Source: Acidimicrobiia bacterium
GTDB taxonomy: Bacteria; Actinomycetota; Acidimicrobiia; Acidimicrobiales; AC-14
Direction: 5' to 3'
Assembly: GCA_023265025.1 (NCBI GenBank)
Contig: JAHFUP010000013.1
Span: forward strand, 37,549-80,032
DNA: 42,484 nt
Shown: in pieces, positions 1 through 7,247 of the stretch
Layout: every line of letters begins with the position of its first letter
How positions within the stretch are numbered: position 1 is the first letter of the stretch
Program-made: the position numbers and the translations under genes
The notes under the pieces: model-generated
Told to the model about the DNA's origin: nothing
The model's input: only the letters and a program-made list of their open reading frames with translations
The model's database searches: none

Positions 1-390
1 CTCGTCGACCGGCTGGGCAGCTTCGGGATCGCCGTCGTCCTGGCCACCCACCTGCTCGACGACGTCGCCCGCGTCTGCGACCACGTCGTCATGCTCGACG
101 CCGGCCGGCTGGTGACCGACGCCCCCACCGACACGCTGCTCCACCAGACGGGGACGGTCACCGTCGACGTGGGGCCTGTGGCCATGACCGCGCTCCTCGG
201 CGCGCTGTCCGCACGGGGACTGGCCGTGACCGCCGACGACGCCGGCACGCTGGAGGTCACCATCGCCGGCGAAGCCGACCTCGACACCATCCGCGACGTG
301 GTGGCCGACATGGGCCTTCCCCTCCACCGGCTCACCAACCGGCTGACCTCGCTCGACGAGGTCTTCGTCCACCGGGCGCCGCCGGCGTGA
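1..390 (+). CDS. ABC transporter ATP-binding protein, 3' part only
   Basis: The reading frame is open from the first base of the window, so the gene begins upstream. The visible 130 residues include a typical H-loop region (ATHLLDDVARVCDHVVMLDAGRL at about residues 16-38; the His is the switch histidine), followed by the roughly 90-residue C-terminal extension found in ABC-2 export ATPases. The Walker A, signature and Walker B motifs lie outside the window. The gene is followed by a permease, a second ATPase and a second permease on the same strand, so it most likely powers the permease at 455-1366. The substrate is unknown. An ATG at 91 would be an internal start and would cut through the ATPase fold, so I reject it. 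Confidence 0.9.
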   Translation, partial: LVDRLGSFGIAVVLATHLLDDVARVCDHVVMLDAGRLVTDAPTDTLLHQTGTVTVDVGPVAMTALLGALSARGLAVTADDAGTLEVTIAGEADLDTIRDVVADMGLPLHRLTNRLTSLDEVFVHRAPPA

Positions 391-409
391 CCGGCCCGGG
401 AGGCCGGTC
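389..409 (+). terminator. GC-rich hairpin over the stop codon of the first ATPase gene
   Basis: Perfect 8-bp arms GACCGGCC and GGCCGGTC with a 5-nt loop. The left arm overlaps the TGA at 388-390. There is no T-run. It could reduce readthrough into the next gene or be a chance GC-rich palindrome. Confidence 0.35.
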
Positions 410-430
410 CGATAGGCAATCACTGGGACG

Positions 431-447
431 CACTCCCGAAGGGAGTG
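431..447 (+). promoter_or_regulatory. Perfect inverted repeat in front of the permease gene
   Basis: CACTCCCGAAGGGAGTG has two perfect 7-bp arms around GAA. It overlaps the candidate -10 hexamer GAGTGT (443-448), which stands exactly 6 nt before the GTG at 455. The position suits a repressor operator, or with the hairpin at 389-409 a tandem RNA hairpin. No regulator is identified. Confidence 0.35.
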
Positions 448-448
448 T
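443..448 (+). promoter_or_regulatory. Candidate leaderless -10 (GAGTGT) for the first permease
   Basis: An NANNNT hexamer followed by exactly 6 nt and the GTG at 455. No Shine-Dalgarno is present. The first T of the consensus is a G, so this is a weak individual match supported by the same spacing at other genes in the window. Confidence 0.3.
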
Positions 449-454
449 GGACCG

Positions 455-1366
455 GTGACGCACCCCGTTTCCACCGGCGCGGTCTACGACCGGGGGTACC
501 GGCCGTACGAGGGCCGGCGGGGTGGCCGGCGGGCGGCAACCGCCGCCCTCTACCGGACGTCGCTCCGGCGGGCCATCGGCATCCGCCGGCCGTGGCGGCA
601 GAAGGTGGCGCCCGCCGTCCTCCTCGCCATCGCCGTGGTGCCGGCGGTCATCAACGTCGGCGTCGGCTACCTCACCCGTGACACGCCGGCCGAGGGCTTC
701 GAGTTCATCACCTACCGGGAGTACCTCGGCGTCTCCAGCGCCCTCCTGCTCTTCGTCGCGTTGGTGGCCCCCGACATCGTCTGCCCAGACCGGCGCCAGC
801 GGGTCCTTCCGCTGATCTTCGCCCGGCCGCTCACCGGGCGGGACTACGCCCTGGCCAAGGTGGGCGCCATCTTCACCTGCGTCTTCGCCTTCGCGTTCCT
901 GCCCCAGGTCGTGCTCTACGTCGGCCAGATGCTGGTCAGCAACGGCGCCCTCGACTACCTCACCAGCCACACCGCCGTCATGTGGCAGGTACCGGTGGCC
1001 GCGGCCGCGCTGGCGCTGTTCTATGCGGTCCTCGGCGTGGCGGTGTCGTCGCTGAGCGGAAGGCGGATGGTCGCGGCGGCGACGATGCTGGGCATCACCC
1101 TCGTGTCGTCGACGGTCTCGGGCATCCTCGTGCAGGCCGGGCGGGCCCCGGGCGAGGAAGTGGGCGGCGGCCACGCCGCGGCCCTGATCAACATCCTCGC
1201 CCTCCCGCTCCGGATTCGGGACCTGGTCTTCCTCGGGCGCATCGGCGAGGACTCACCGCTGACGGGCGTGGCCGGCGGCGGGGCCGCGTCACTGGCGCTG
1301 TACATCGCGGTGGTCGGCGTGTGCCTCGTGGTGATCCTGACCCGGTACCGGGCGGTCGAGGCGTGA
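455..1366 (+). CDS. ABC-2 type transporter permease
   Basis: 303 residues. A basic N-terminal cytoplasmic stretch (about 1-48, rich in Arg) is followed by about six hydrophobic segments: near residues 50-70, 88-106, 133-156, 170-196, 202-222 and 275-298. This matches membrane subunits of ABC-2 exporters that work with a single ATPase chain. The GTG at 455 gives the family-like basic N-terminus. The stop overlaps the GTG of the next ATPase gene (GTGA at 1363-1366), so the two are translationally coupled. Which ATPase it uses is unclear because it is flanked by one on each side. Substrate unknown. Confidence 0.85.
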   Translation: MTHPVSTGAVYDRGYRPYEGRRGGRRAATAALYRTSLRRAIGIRRPWRQKVAPAVLLAIAVVPAVINVGVGYLTRDTPAEGFEFITYREYLGVSSALLLFVALVAPDIVCPDRRQRVLPLIFARPLTGRDYALAKVGAIFTCVFAFAFLPQVVLYVGQMLVSNGALDYLTSHTAVMWQVPVAAAALALFYAVLGVAVSSLSGRRMVAAATMLGITLVSSTVSGILVQAGRAPGEEVGGGHAAALINILALPLRIRDLVFLGRIGEDSPLTGVAGGGAASLALYIAVVGVCLVVILTRYRAVEA

Positions 1367-2307
1367 CCGACGTCCACAGCACGGACCCGGCGTTCGTCGA
1401 CGACGCCACCGTGGAGGTCGCCGACGCCTCGGTGTGGTTCGGCCAGAAGGTCGCGCTCTCCGAGCTGGCGTGCTCCTTTGGGCCGGGTGTCACCGGCCTG
1501 CTCGGCCCGAACGGCGCCGGCAAGAGCACCCTCATGCGGGCCGTCACCGGCCTCATCGGGGTCAACTCGGGATCGGTCCGGGTCGAGGGCCGGGACCCCC
1601 GGCGGGACCGGGAGGTCCACCGGCGGATCGCCCTCGTGCCCGAGGACGAGGCCGTGCCGGCGCAACTGACCGCCATGGAGCTGGTGCGCTACGTCGCCGA
1701 CCTGCACGGCGTGCGGGACCCGGGGGCGGCCGAGCGGGCCCTCGAGCTGGTGGACATGATGCCCGCGGCCGACCGCCGGCTGCGCGGCTTCAGCAAGGGC
1801 ATGCGCCAGCGGGCCAAGGTCGCCGCCGCCCTGGTCACCGACCCGCCGGTCCTGGTCCTCGACGAGCCCCTCAACGGCGCCGACCCCGTCCAGCGGGTCC
1901 GGCTGACCGAGCTCTTCCGCCGGCTCGGCGCCGAGGGGCGGACGGTCATCGTCAGCTCCCACGTGCTCTCGGAGGTCGAGCGCCTGGCCGACCGGGTCCT
2001 GGTGCTTATCCACGGCCGCCTGGCCGCGGCCGGCAACCACCGGGCCATCCGGGACGCCATGGACGACCGGCCCCGGCACGTCCTGATCCGCGCCGACGAA
2101 CCCCGGCGCCTGGGCGCCGCCCTCCTCCGCATCGACACCGTCGCCGGCGTGAGCCTGACCGACGCCGGCCTCGTCGTCACCACCGACCGGGCCGGCGACC
2201 TCGCCGTCGCCGTCGCCCCCGTCGCCCGTGACCTCGGCGTCCGGCTGCGTGAGGTCCGGCCCCTCGACGACTCCCTTGAGAGCCTGTTCCGGGAGCTGGT
2301 GCGGTGA
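1363..2307 (+). CDS. ABC transporter ATP-binding protein (ABC-2 exporter)
   Basis: 314 residues. The GTG at 1363 overlaps the preceding stop codon; a longer in-frame ORF starting at 982 would run through the permease gene and is rejected. Motifs in order: Walker A GPNGAGKST (48-56), signature FSKGMRQR (about 143-150), Walker B VLVLDEP (about 163-169) and H-loop SSH ending at 200. The signature has SKGM in place of SGGQ, common among multidrug/ABC-2 export ATPases. The last 85 or so residues are a C-terminal regulatory-type domain. It is coupled to permeases on both sides (GTGA overlap downstream as well). Confidence 0.93.
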   Translation: MTDVHSTDPAFVDDATVEVADASVWFGQKVALSELACSFGPGVTGLLGPNGAGKSTLMRAVTGLIGVNSGSVRVEGRDPRRDREVHRRIALVPEDEAVPAQLTAMELVRYVADLHGVRDPGAAERALELVDMMPAADRRLRGFSKGMRQRAKVAAALVTDPPVLVLDEPLNGADPVQRVRLTELFRRLGAEGRTVIVSSHVLSEVERLADRVLVLIHGRLAAAGNHRAIRDAMDDRPRHVLIRADEPRRLGAALLRIDTVAGVSLTDAGLVVTTDRAGDLAVAVAPVARDLGVRLREVRPLDDSLESLFRELVR

Positions 2308-3050
2308 GCACCCGACGCTCGGCGTCGCCCCCGCTGCTGGCGATCGTCCGCTACACGGTGCGGGCGTGCGTGCCGGCGCAGCGGCTGCTGTTGCTCCTGC
2401 CGGTCGCCGGCGCTCTGCTCTTCGGGCTCCTGGCGCGCATCCCCGACGATGTCGCCGCGGTCGCCTTCGCCCGGGTGGGCGGGACTGCGATCCACACCCT
2501 CGTCCTGCCCATCACCTGCCTGATCGTCGGCGACGCGCTCCTGGGGGCCGAGATCCGCTCCGGGGTCTTCGCCTTCACCTGGCTCAGCCCGGTGAGCTAC
2601 GCGACGATCGTCGTCGGGCGCTGGCTGGGCGGCTGCGCCATCGCCGCCGCCATCCTGGTGCCGGCGGCGGCGGCCTCGGCGATCGTCGCCGGCGCGCCGT
2701 CCAGCGCTCTAGCCGCTGCACTCGCGGCAATGGCCGGCGCCGGCGCCTACCTGGCGCTGTTCATCGCCATCGGCGCCGGCTTCAAACGGCCCGTCGTCTG
2801 GTCGCTGGTGCTGGTCATCATCATCGAGCGCCTGCTCGGCGCCGCCCTCGCCGGCATCGCCCAGCTCTCACCCGGCTGGCTGGCCCAGTCCGTGCTGGTC
2901 GGCCTGACCGCGGACGGCGCCGGCCTGGCCCGCAAGGGCGTCCCCGCCGGCTGGCCGGCGGTGGGCCGGCTGGTCCTGGTCGCCATCGTCGGCCTGACCA
3001 TCGCCGCCCGCCGGCTCCGGTCGCTCCGGCCGGCGTCGTCAGCGGACTAA
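2304..3050 (+). CDS. ABC-2 type transporter permease
   Basis: 248 residues, almost entirely hydrophobic: about six membrane segments, including near residues 25-45, 58-75, 94-118, 123-160, 167-190 and 218-236. The GTG at 2304 lies inside the TGA of the ATPase gene (GTGA overlap). It is the last gene of the export cluster; a palindromic repeat lies 8 bp after its TAA. It is probably the membrane partner of the 1363-2307 ATPase. No substrate-specific feature is visible. Confidence 0.85.
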   Translation: MSTRRSASPPLLAIVRYTVRACVPAQRLLLLLPVAGALLFGLLARIPDDVAAVAFARVGGTAIHTLVLPITCLIVGDALLGAEIRSGVFAFTWLSPVSYATIVVGRWLGGCAIAAAILVPAAAASAIVAGAPSSALAAALAAMAGAGAYLALFIAIGAGFKRPVVWSLVLVIIIERLLGAALAGIAQLSPGWLAQSVLVGLTADGAGLARKGVPAGWPAVGRLVLVAIVGLTIAARRLRSLRPASSAD

Positions 3051-3058
3051 CCCCCACC

Positions 3059-3109
3059 CGATTTGGCTGCACTGACGTGCCTATAGACCCGTCACTGCAG
3101 CCAGTTCGG
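3059..3109. repeat. Palindromic repeat, copy 1
   Basis: Ends CGATTTGGCTGCA and CTGCAGCCAGTTCGG around the centre CTATAG. The arms are imperfect (about three mismatches in 16 bp). It lies between the convergent ends of the ABC permease (stop 3050) and the FAD oxidoreductase (stop 3146). The right half from CTATAGACCC to GCAGCCAG is identical to that of copy 4. It may act as a bidirectional terminator. Confidence 0.85.
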
Positions 3110-3121
3110 TCAGGGCCCCCT

Positions 3122-3141
3122 CGATTTGGCTGCCAGTTCGG
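3122..3141. repeat. Collapsed copy of the palindromic repeat (core deleted)
   Basis: The 20 bases CGATTTGGCTGCCAGTTCGG are the left end CGATTTGGCTG joined directly to the right end CCAGTTCGG, without the central part of the palindrome. It lies 12 bp after copy 1. It looks like a deletion product of a full second copy, as expected of slippage or excision at a hairpin. Confidence 0.7.
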
Positions 3142-3145
3142 TCGG

Positions 3146-4696
3146 TTAGGAGGGGGTGGCCGGCTTGTTGACGGGGTGGTCGTCGGGGTAGTGGGCCCGG
3201 GGGATCACCGGCGCGTCACGCCCCGTCCCCCGTGCGCCCCGGCCGGCGTCGACCCCCGCCGGCGTGGACTCCTCGTGGTACTCCTCTTCGACGTTGACGC
3301 TCCACACGTCATGCGTCGAGCCGGTGGCGATGTTCTCGGCGGTCAGCATGGCGGTATACATCGAGTGGTCCTGGTTGTTGTAGCGGTGCATGCCGTTGCG
3401 GCCGACGGGGTGAACGTTGGGCGCGCACTCGTCCAGCCAGGCGACGATCTTGGCCACGTTGGCTTTGTAGTGCTCGTCGTAGAACGGGTAGGCCTTCGGC
3501 ATCCGCACGACGTAGCCGGCCTCCACCTTGTCGGGCTCGACCAGGTTGAGGATGCCCAGCTCCCGCTTGCCCTGCTCGATCAGCTCGGCGTCGGGCTTGG
3601 TCCACGTCGAGTCGCCCTCGAACACAAAGAACTCCAGGCCCAGGCAGGTCCGACCCTCCTTGATCAGGTACGGCGACCAGGAGCCGAAATTCTGGATGCG
3701 CCCGACCTGCACGGCCTGGGCATGGACGTAGATCCAGTTGTCCGGGAAGCTGTACTTCTCGGGGACGACGAGGGCCACGGTGATGAAGTCCCGGTAGCGC
3801 AGGTCGTCGGCCCCCTTGAACGCCACATCCGACGCCGGTGGGTCGAAGGCCTTGAGCAGCTGGGAGATCGGCATCGACGAGATGACGTGGTCGCAGGGGT
3901 ACTCGGTGCGGGTGCCGTCCTTCCTCTCGGCCACCACCGCGACCGCCCGGCCACCCTCGTGGCGGATGCCCACGACCCGAGTCTCCATCTCGACCGTGCA
4001 GCCCGCGGCCAGCACCTTCTCGGTGCAGCGCTCCCACATCATCCCTGGCCCGTACTTCGGGTACTGGAACTCCTCGATCAGTGAGGTGATCTCCTTCTGG
4101 TTGCGCTTGGGGAGAAGGGCGTTCATCACCGCGCTGGACAAGGAGAGGTTCTTGATGCGCTGGGCGGCGAAGTCGGCCGGCAGCTTGTTGACCGGGACGC
4201 CCCACAGCTTCTCGTTGTAGGTCTTGAAGAAGTGCTTGTAGAGGCGCCAGCCGAAGCGGGCGACGATCCAGCCTTCGAGGGTCGACTGGTCCTTCGGCGG
4301 GCGGACCCGGGCCCACACATAGGACATCACGCAGCGGAACGCCTCGATGATGCCGAGGTTCTTGAGCGCATTCGACGCCTTGAGCGGGTAGTCGTAGTAC
4401 TTGCCGTCGTAAAAGATGCGACTCATGCGGGGGCGGAGCATGAAGTCCTCGTCGTCGAGGATCTCGTGCCAGAGGGCCTCGACCTGCTTCACCTTGGTGA
4501 AAAAGCGGTGCCCGCCGATGTCGAACCGCCAGCCGTCACGCTCGACGGTGCGGCTGATCCCGCCGACGACGGAGTCCGATTCGAGGATCGTCGAGGTGAT
4601 GCCATACCTGGTGACCAGCTCGTACGCGGCCGTCAGCCCGGCCGGACCGGCGCCGATGATGACGACGTTCGGTTGCGGCTGGGGGGTGTCGGTCAT
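3146..4696 (-). CDS. FAD-dependent oxidoreductase, amine-oxidase fold (protoporphyrinogen-oxidase/UDP-galactopyranose-mutase-like)
   Basis: 516 residues. The N-terminus has an FAD-binding Rossmann motif (VVIIGAGPAGLTAAYEL, about 10-26), followed by an acidic residue and a GG motif (ILESDSVVGGISRT). A second FAD motif (GGHRFFTK, about 61-68) and the C-terminal RYNNQDHSMYTAMLTAENI segment, which closes the FAD site, are typical of bacterial proteins annotated as protoporphyrinogen oxidase-like or UDP-galactopyranose-mutase-like and often linked to surface polysaccharide synthesis. There is no signal peptide. The Pro/Gly-rich tail after about residue 485 is probably disordered. The substrate cannot be assigned. 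The start has a TAGGTT hexamer 6 nt upstream and no Shine-Dalgarno. Confidence 0.85.
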   Translation of the reverse strand: MTDTPQPQPNVVIIGAGPAGLTAAYELVTRYGITSTILESDSVVGGISRTVERDGWRFDIGGHRFFTKVKQVEALWHEILDDEDFMLRPRMSRIFYDGKYYDYPLKASNALKNLGIIEAFRCVMSYVWARVRPPKDQSTLEGWIVARFGWRLYKHFFKTYNEKLWGVPVNKLPADFAAQRIKNLSLSSAVMNALLPKRNQKEITSLIEEFQYPKYGPGMMWERCTEKVLAAGCTVEMETRVVGIRHEGGRAVAVVAERKDGTRTEYPCDHVISSMPISQLLKAFDPPASDVAFKGADDLRYRDFITVALVVPEKYSFPDNWIYVHAQAVQVGRIQNFGSWSPYLIKEGRTCLGLEFFVFEGDSTWTKPDAELIEQGKRELGILNLVEPDKVEAGYVVRMPKAYPFYDEHYKANVAKIVAWLDECAPNVHPVGRNGMHRYNNQDHSMYTAMLTAENIATGSTHDVWSVNVEEEYHEESTPAGVDAGRGARGTGRDAPVIPRAHYPDDHPVNKPATPS

Positions 4697-4702
4697 CCCC
4701 CC

Positions 4703-4708
4703 AACCTA
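4703..4708 (-). promoter_or_regulatory. Leaderless-type -10 (TAGGTT) for the FAD oxidoreductase
   Basis: On the minus strand TAGGTT is followed by six G residues and then the ATG of the oxidoreductase. It matches the actinobacterial -10 consensus TANNNT, and the 6-nt gap would place the transcript start on the ATG. The identical hexamer and gap occur at 41100-41105. Confidence 0.5.
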
Positions 4709-4719
4709 CGGGCGGCCGG

Positions 4720-5559
4720 TCACACCGTGCGAACGGCGAAGGTGTCGCACGCGGTCGCCGTGGTCGACTGGAAGCCGGCCTTGAACCACTTCTGGCGCTG
4801 CTCGGAGGATCCGTGGGTCCACGACTCCGGGCTCACCTGGCCCTGGGCCTGCTCCTGGATCCGGTCGTCGCCGATGGACGACGCCGCGTTCAAGCCGTCG
4901 GCGATGTCGGCGTCGGTGATCTCGTCGATGAAGCCCGTTTCGATCGCGCCCTTGGCCCACATCCCGGCCAGGCAGTCGGCCTGCAGCTCCACCCGCACGC
5001 CGGCGCTCTGCGGCCCGGTCTCCCGGCTGCGGGCCTTCTCCAGCACGCCTCGCAGGTTCTCGATGTGGTGGCCGTACTCGTGGGCGATCACGTAGGCCTC
5101 AGCGAAGGGCCCGCCCTGGGCGCCGAAGCGGTTCCGGAGGTCCTCGTAGAAGCCGAGGTCGATGTACACCTTCCGGTCGGTCGGGCAGTAGAAGGGTCCG
5201 ACGGCGGAGGACGCGGCCCCGCAGCCGGTGTTGGTCTGGCCGGTGAAGAAGACCGTCGACGCCTTCTGGTAGTTCGGCTCGTGGGTGCCCCAGTACGCCT
5301 GGACGCTGTTGATGACGCCGACGATGCGGCAGTCGCTGCGCTGGTTGGCGTCCTCACCCGTCTGGCAGGTGGCGGAAAGGTCGGATTTGAGGTCGCCGGC
5401 CGAGGTGTCCGGCACCGTCCCTCCCCCACCACCGTTGAGCAGGGTGATCACCAGGACGATCAGCCCGATGATGCCGCCGCCGCCGATGGCCAGCGGGCCG
5501 GCGCCCCTCCGGTCTGAGACCTGGGAGGTGTCGAGCTGGGCCCCTCTGTTGAATCGCAC
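4720..5559 (-). CDS. Neutral zinc metallopeptidase (YpfJ/PF04228 family), membrane-anchored
   Basis: 279 residues. The GTG at 5559 has an AGGAG Shine-Dalgarno 6 nt upstream and gives the family-type N-terminus (MRFNRGAQLDTSQVSDRRG). An upstream extension of the open frame has no such support. One membrane segment follows (about 25-43, IIGLIVLVITLL), then a Gly/Asp-rich linker and the peptidase domain with the zinc motif HEYGHH starting at residue 160. Four Cys in the external domain (CQTGED, DCRIVG, TGCGA, YCPTD) could form disulfides. The active domain probably lies outside the membrane. Family members are annotated as putative neutral zinc peptidases with largely unknown substrates. It is divergent from the gene at 5677. 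Confidence 0.9.
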   Translation of the reverse strand: MRFNRGAQLDTSQVSDRRGAGPLAIGGGGIIGLIVLVITLLNGGGGGTVPDTSAGDLKSDLSATCQTGEDANQRSDCRIVGVINSVQAYWGTHEPNYQKASTVFFTGQTNTGCGAASSAVGPFYCPTDRKVYIDLGFYEDLRNRFGAQGGPFAEAYVIAHEYGHHIENLRGVLEKARSRETGPQSAGVRVELQADCLAGMWAKGAIETGFIDEITDADIADGLNAASSIGDDRIQEQAQGQVSPESWTHGSSEQRQKWFKAGFQSTTATACDTFAVRTV

Positions 5560-5676
5560 CCTGTGCTCCTCGTGTCGAGACTTTCTCTGTTCATGCCCCG
5601 TTTCCGGGCCGTCCGACCAGCGGATCGGCTCCGTAGACAGAAGGACACGAGAACTCTGCACCCTAGGAGAGGTCCT
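5560..5676. promoter_or_regulatory. Divergent intergenic region between peptidase and unknown gene
   Basis: 117 bp holding the Shine-Dalgarno sites of both flanking genes (AGGAG for the peptidase; AGGAGAGG at about 5665-5673 for the gene at 5677). Promoters for both must lie here, but I see no clear -35/-10 pair. Confidence 0.4.
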
Positions 5677-6090
5677 ATGCGCACCAAAGTGGACATCCCC
5701 ACCGCCGGCTCCGACGGCGCGGACACGCCCTTCGAGCTGATGAAGGCACTCGAGGCCGATCCGACGTACCGGCGCGACAGCATGATCGGCGGGATCTTCC
5801 ACCTCGGCAAGGTCTCCTACCGGGAGGTGTCCCCCACCGACAGCGTCCACATCGTCATCGACGGCGACCGGGTCTCCGCCCACGTCGACGAGGTGTCGCC
5901 GCTCCGGATACTGCCCGACGGGTCCAGCCGGTACGCCTGGGGGCGGGTCGTGGCCCACAATCTGCTGGTCGTGATCGGCGACGCCGCCCGCCGGCTCCGG
6001 GGCCAGAGGGGCGTGCAGCGGTGCGACCTCCGGTGCCAGATGGAGTGGTTCGAGGACGAGGCCCACGGCCCGGAGGACGACGCCGCATAG
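5677..6090 (+). CDS. Unrecognised protein, 137 residues
   Basis: The ATG at 5677 is preceded by a strong Shine-Dalgarno (AGGAGAGG), so the longer frame from 5563 is not used. It is soluble, with no signal peptide or membrane segment. The N-terminal part is acidic (FELMKALEADPTYRRDSM), the middle has alternating hydrophobic residues suggesting beta strands (SVHIVIDGDRVSAHVDEVSPL), and the C-terminus has two Cys (VQRCDLRCQMEWF) and an acidic tail. I do not recognise the family. It is divergent from the zinc peptidase and followed 26 bp later by a flavin amine oxidase. Confidence 0.75.
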   Translation: MRTKVDIPTAGSDGADTPFELMKALEADPTYRRDSMIGGIFHLGKVSYREVSPTDSVHIVIDGDRVSAHVDEVSPLRILPDGSSRYAWGRVVAHNLLVVIGDAARRLRGQRGVQRCDLRCQMEWFEDEAHGPEDDAA

Positions 6091-6103
6091 TCGTTCGCCG
6101 CCC

Positions 6104-6109
6104 TAAGCT
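6104..6109 (+). promoter_or_regulatory. Leaderless-type -10 (TAAGCT) for the flavin amine oxidase
   Basis: TAAGCT fits TANNNT and stands 7 nt before the GTG at 6117. There is no Shine-Dalgarno in the 26-bp gap, which favours a separate leaderless transcript rather than co-translation with the gene upstream. Confidence 0.45.
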
Positions 6110-6116
6110 GCCGGCC

Positions 6117-7208
6117 GTGGCCGCCGGCGAGGTCGACATCGATGTCGTGGTGGTCGGCGCCGGCCTGGCCGGGCTCACCACAGCCGACGCGCTGCACGCC
6201 GCCGGCCGCTCGGTCGCCGTCGTCGAGGCCCGCCCCTCGATCGGGGGCCGGATCAAGACACTCGTCGACGGCGACGCCTGGTTCGACCTCGGGGCGACAT
6301 GGCACTGGTCGAACCAGCCGGAGATGCGGTCGCTGGCCGCCGACCTCGGGCTGGCGACGTTCCCGCAGTACCGGGACGGCCTGGCGGTCGCCGAGGACGC
6401 CGCCGGCACCCCGCCCCGGACCGTCGACCTGCCGCCGCCGGCGCCGGCCGAGCTCCGCTTCGCCGGCGGGACCCAGGCCCTGTGCCACCGGCTGGCCGCC
6501 CGGCTCCCGGAGGGGGCGCTCACCCTGGGCACCGACGTGACGGGCGTCACCGCCGGCGCCGGCGGGCTGACCGTCTCGCTGGCCGGCGCCGGCACCGGTC
6601 GGGAGGCCGAGCTCACGTGCCGGTTCGCGGTCGTGGCCGTGCCGCCCCGGCTGGCGTCGGCGGGCATCACCTTCACGCCGGCGCTGCCCACCGAGCTGGT
6701 GCGGGTGATGGAGGGGACACCGACCTGGATGGCCACCGCGGTGAAGTGCATCGCCGTCTACGAGTCCGCCTTCTGGCGGGAGGCGGGGCTCTCCGGGCTC
6801 GCCTTCAGCCAGGTCGGGCCGCTCTTCGAGGTCCACGACGCCAGCACCGCCGGCGGGTCCACCCCCGCGTTGTGGGGCTTCCTGTCGCCCGCCCACGAGG
6901 TGCGCGACCTCGACGTCGAGACCCGCACCGGGATGGTGTTCGCCCAGCTGGGCCGCCTGTTCGGCCCGCCGGCCGCCGACCCGGACCGGTACTACGAGCG
7001 GGACTGGTCGGTCGACCCGTACACCAACGACGAGGTCGTCTGGCTGGACGACCCCGTCCCCTACGGGCACCCCCTCTTCGCCCAACCTCAGCTCGGCGGC
7101 CGCCTCCTCTGGGCCGGCACCGAGACGGACTCCGCCGGCGCCGGCCACATGGAGGGCGCGGTCCGGTCGGGCCGGCGGGCGGCGGCGCAGGTGATCGCCG
7201 CCGGCTGA
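6117..7208 (+). CDS. Flavin monoamine oxidase family protein (FAD-dependent)
   Basis: 363 residues. N-terminal FAD Rossmann motif (VVVVGAGLAGLTTADAL, about 10-26) with VEARPSIGGRIKT (about 36-48), a GATWHW flavin-binding segment (about 62-67), and the C-terminal AGTETDSAGAGHMEGAVRSG motif that closes the FAD site in monoamine oxidases. It is shorter than typical MAO-family enzymes (about 450 residues), mainly in the substrate domain, and I see no Cys in the usual position for covalent FAD attachment. The GTG at 6117 directly precedes the Rossmann fold; longer frames add only low-complexity sequence. The substrate (amine, amino acid or carotenoid-like) is not readable from the sequence. Confidence 0.87.
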   Translation: MAAGEVDIDVVVVGAGLAGLTTADALHAAGRSVAVVEARPSIGGRIKTLVDGDAWFDLGATWHWSNQPEMRSLAADLGLATFPQYRDGLAVAEDAAGTPPRTVDLPPPAPAELRFAGGTQALCHRLAARLPEGALTLGTDVTGVTAGAGGLTVSLAGAGTGREAELTCRFAVVAVPPRLASAGITFTPALPTELVRVMEGTPTWMATAVKCIAVYESAFWREAGLSGLAFSQVGPLFEVHDASTAGGSTPALWGFLSPAHEVRDLDVETRTGMVFAQLGRLFGPPAADPDRYYERDWSVDPYTNDEVVWLDDPVPYGHPLFAQPQLGGRLLWAGTETDSAGAGHMEGAVRSGRRAAAQVIAAG

Positions 7209-7235
7209 AGGCGTGCGGCGCCGCGGGTGAGGTGA

Positions 7236-7241
7236 CACCAT
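7236..7241 (+). promoter_or_regulatory. Candidate leaderless -10 (CACCAT) for the AfsR-like gene
   Basis: NANNNT hexamer exactly 6 nt before the GTG at 7248. It lacks the first consensus T, so it is weak by itself; spacing is the main support. Confidence 0.25.
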
Positions 7242-7247
7242 CGTCCG

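Noticed and set aside
982-1362. N-terminal extension of the second ATPase to an ATG at 982
   Set aside because: It runs through the permease gene in another frame and is Arg/Gly-rich. The GTG at 1363 with the GTGA overlap gives the normal ATPase start.
5560-6066. Extension of the zinc peptidase frame upstream to 6066
   Set aside because: It overlaps the divergent gene at 5677 and adds no family sequence; the GTG at 5559 has a strong Shine-Dalgarno.
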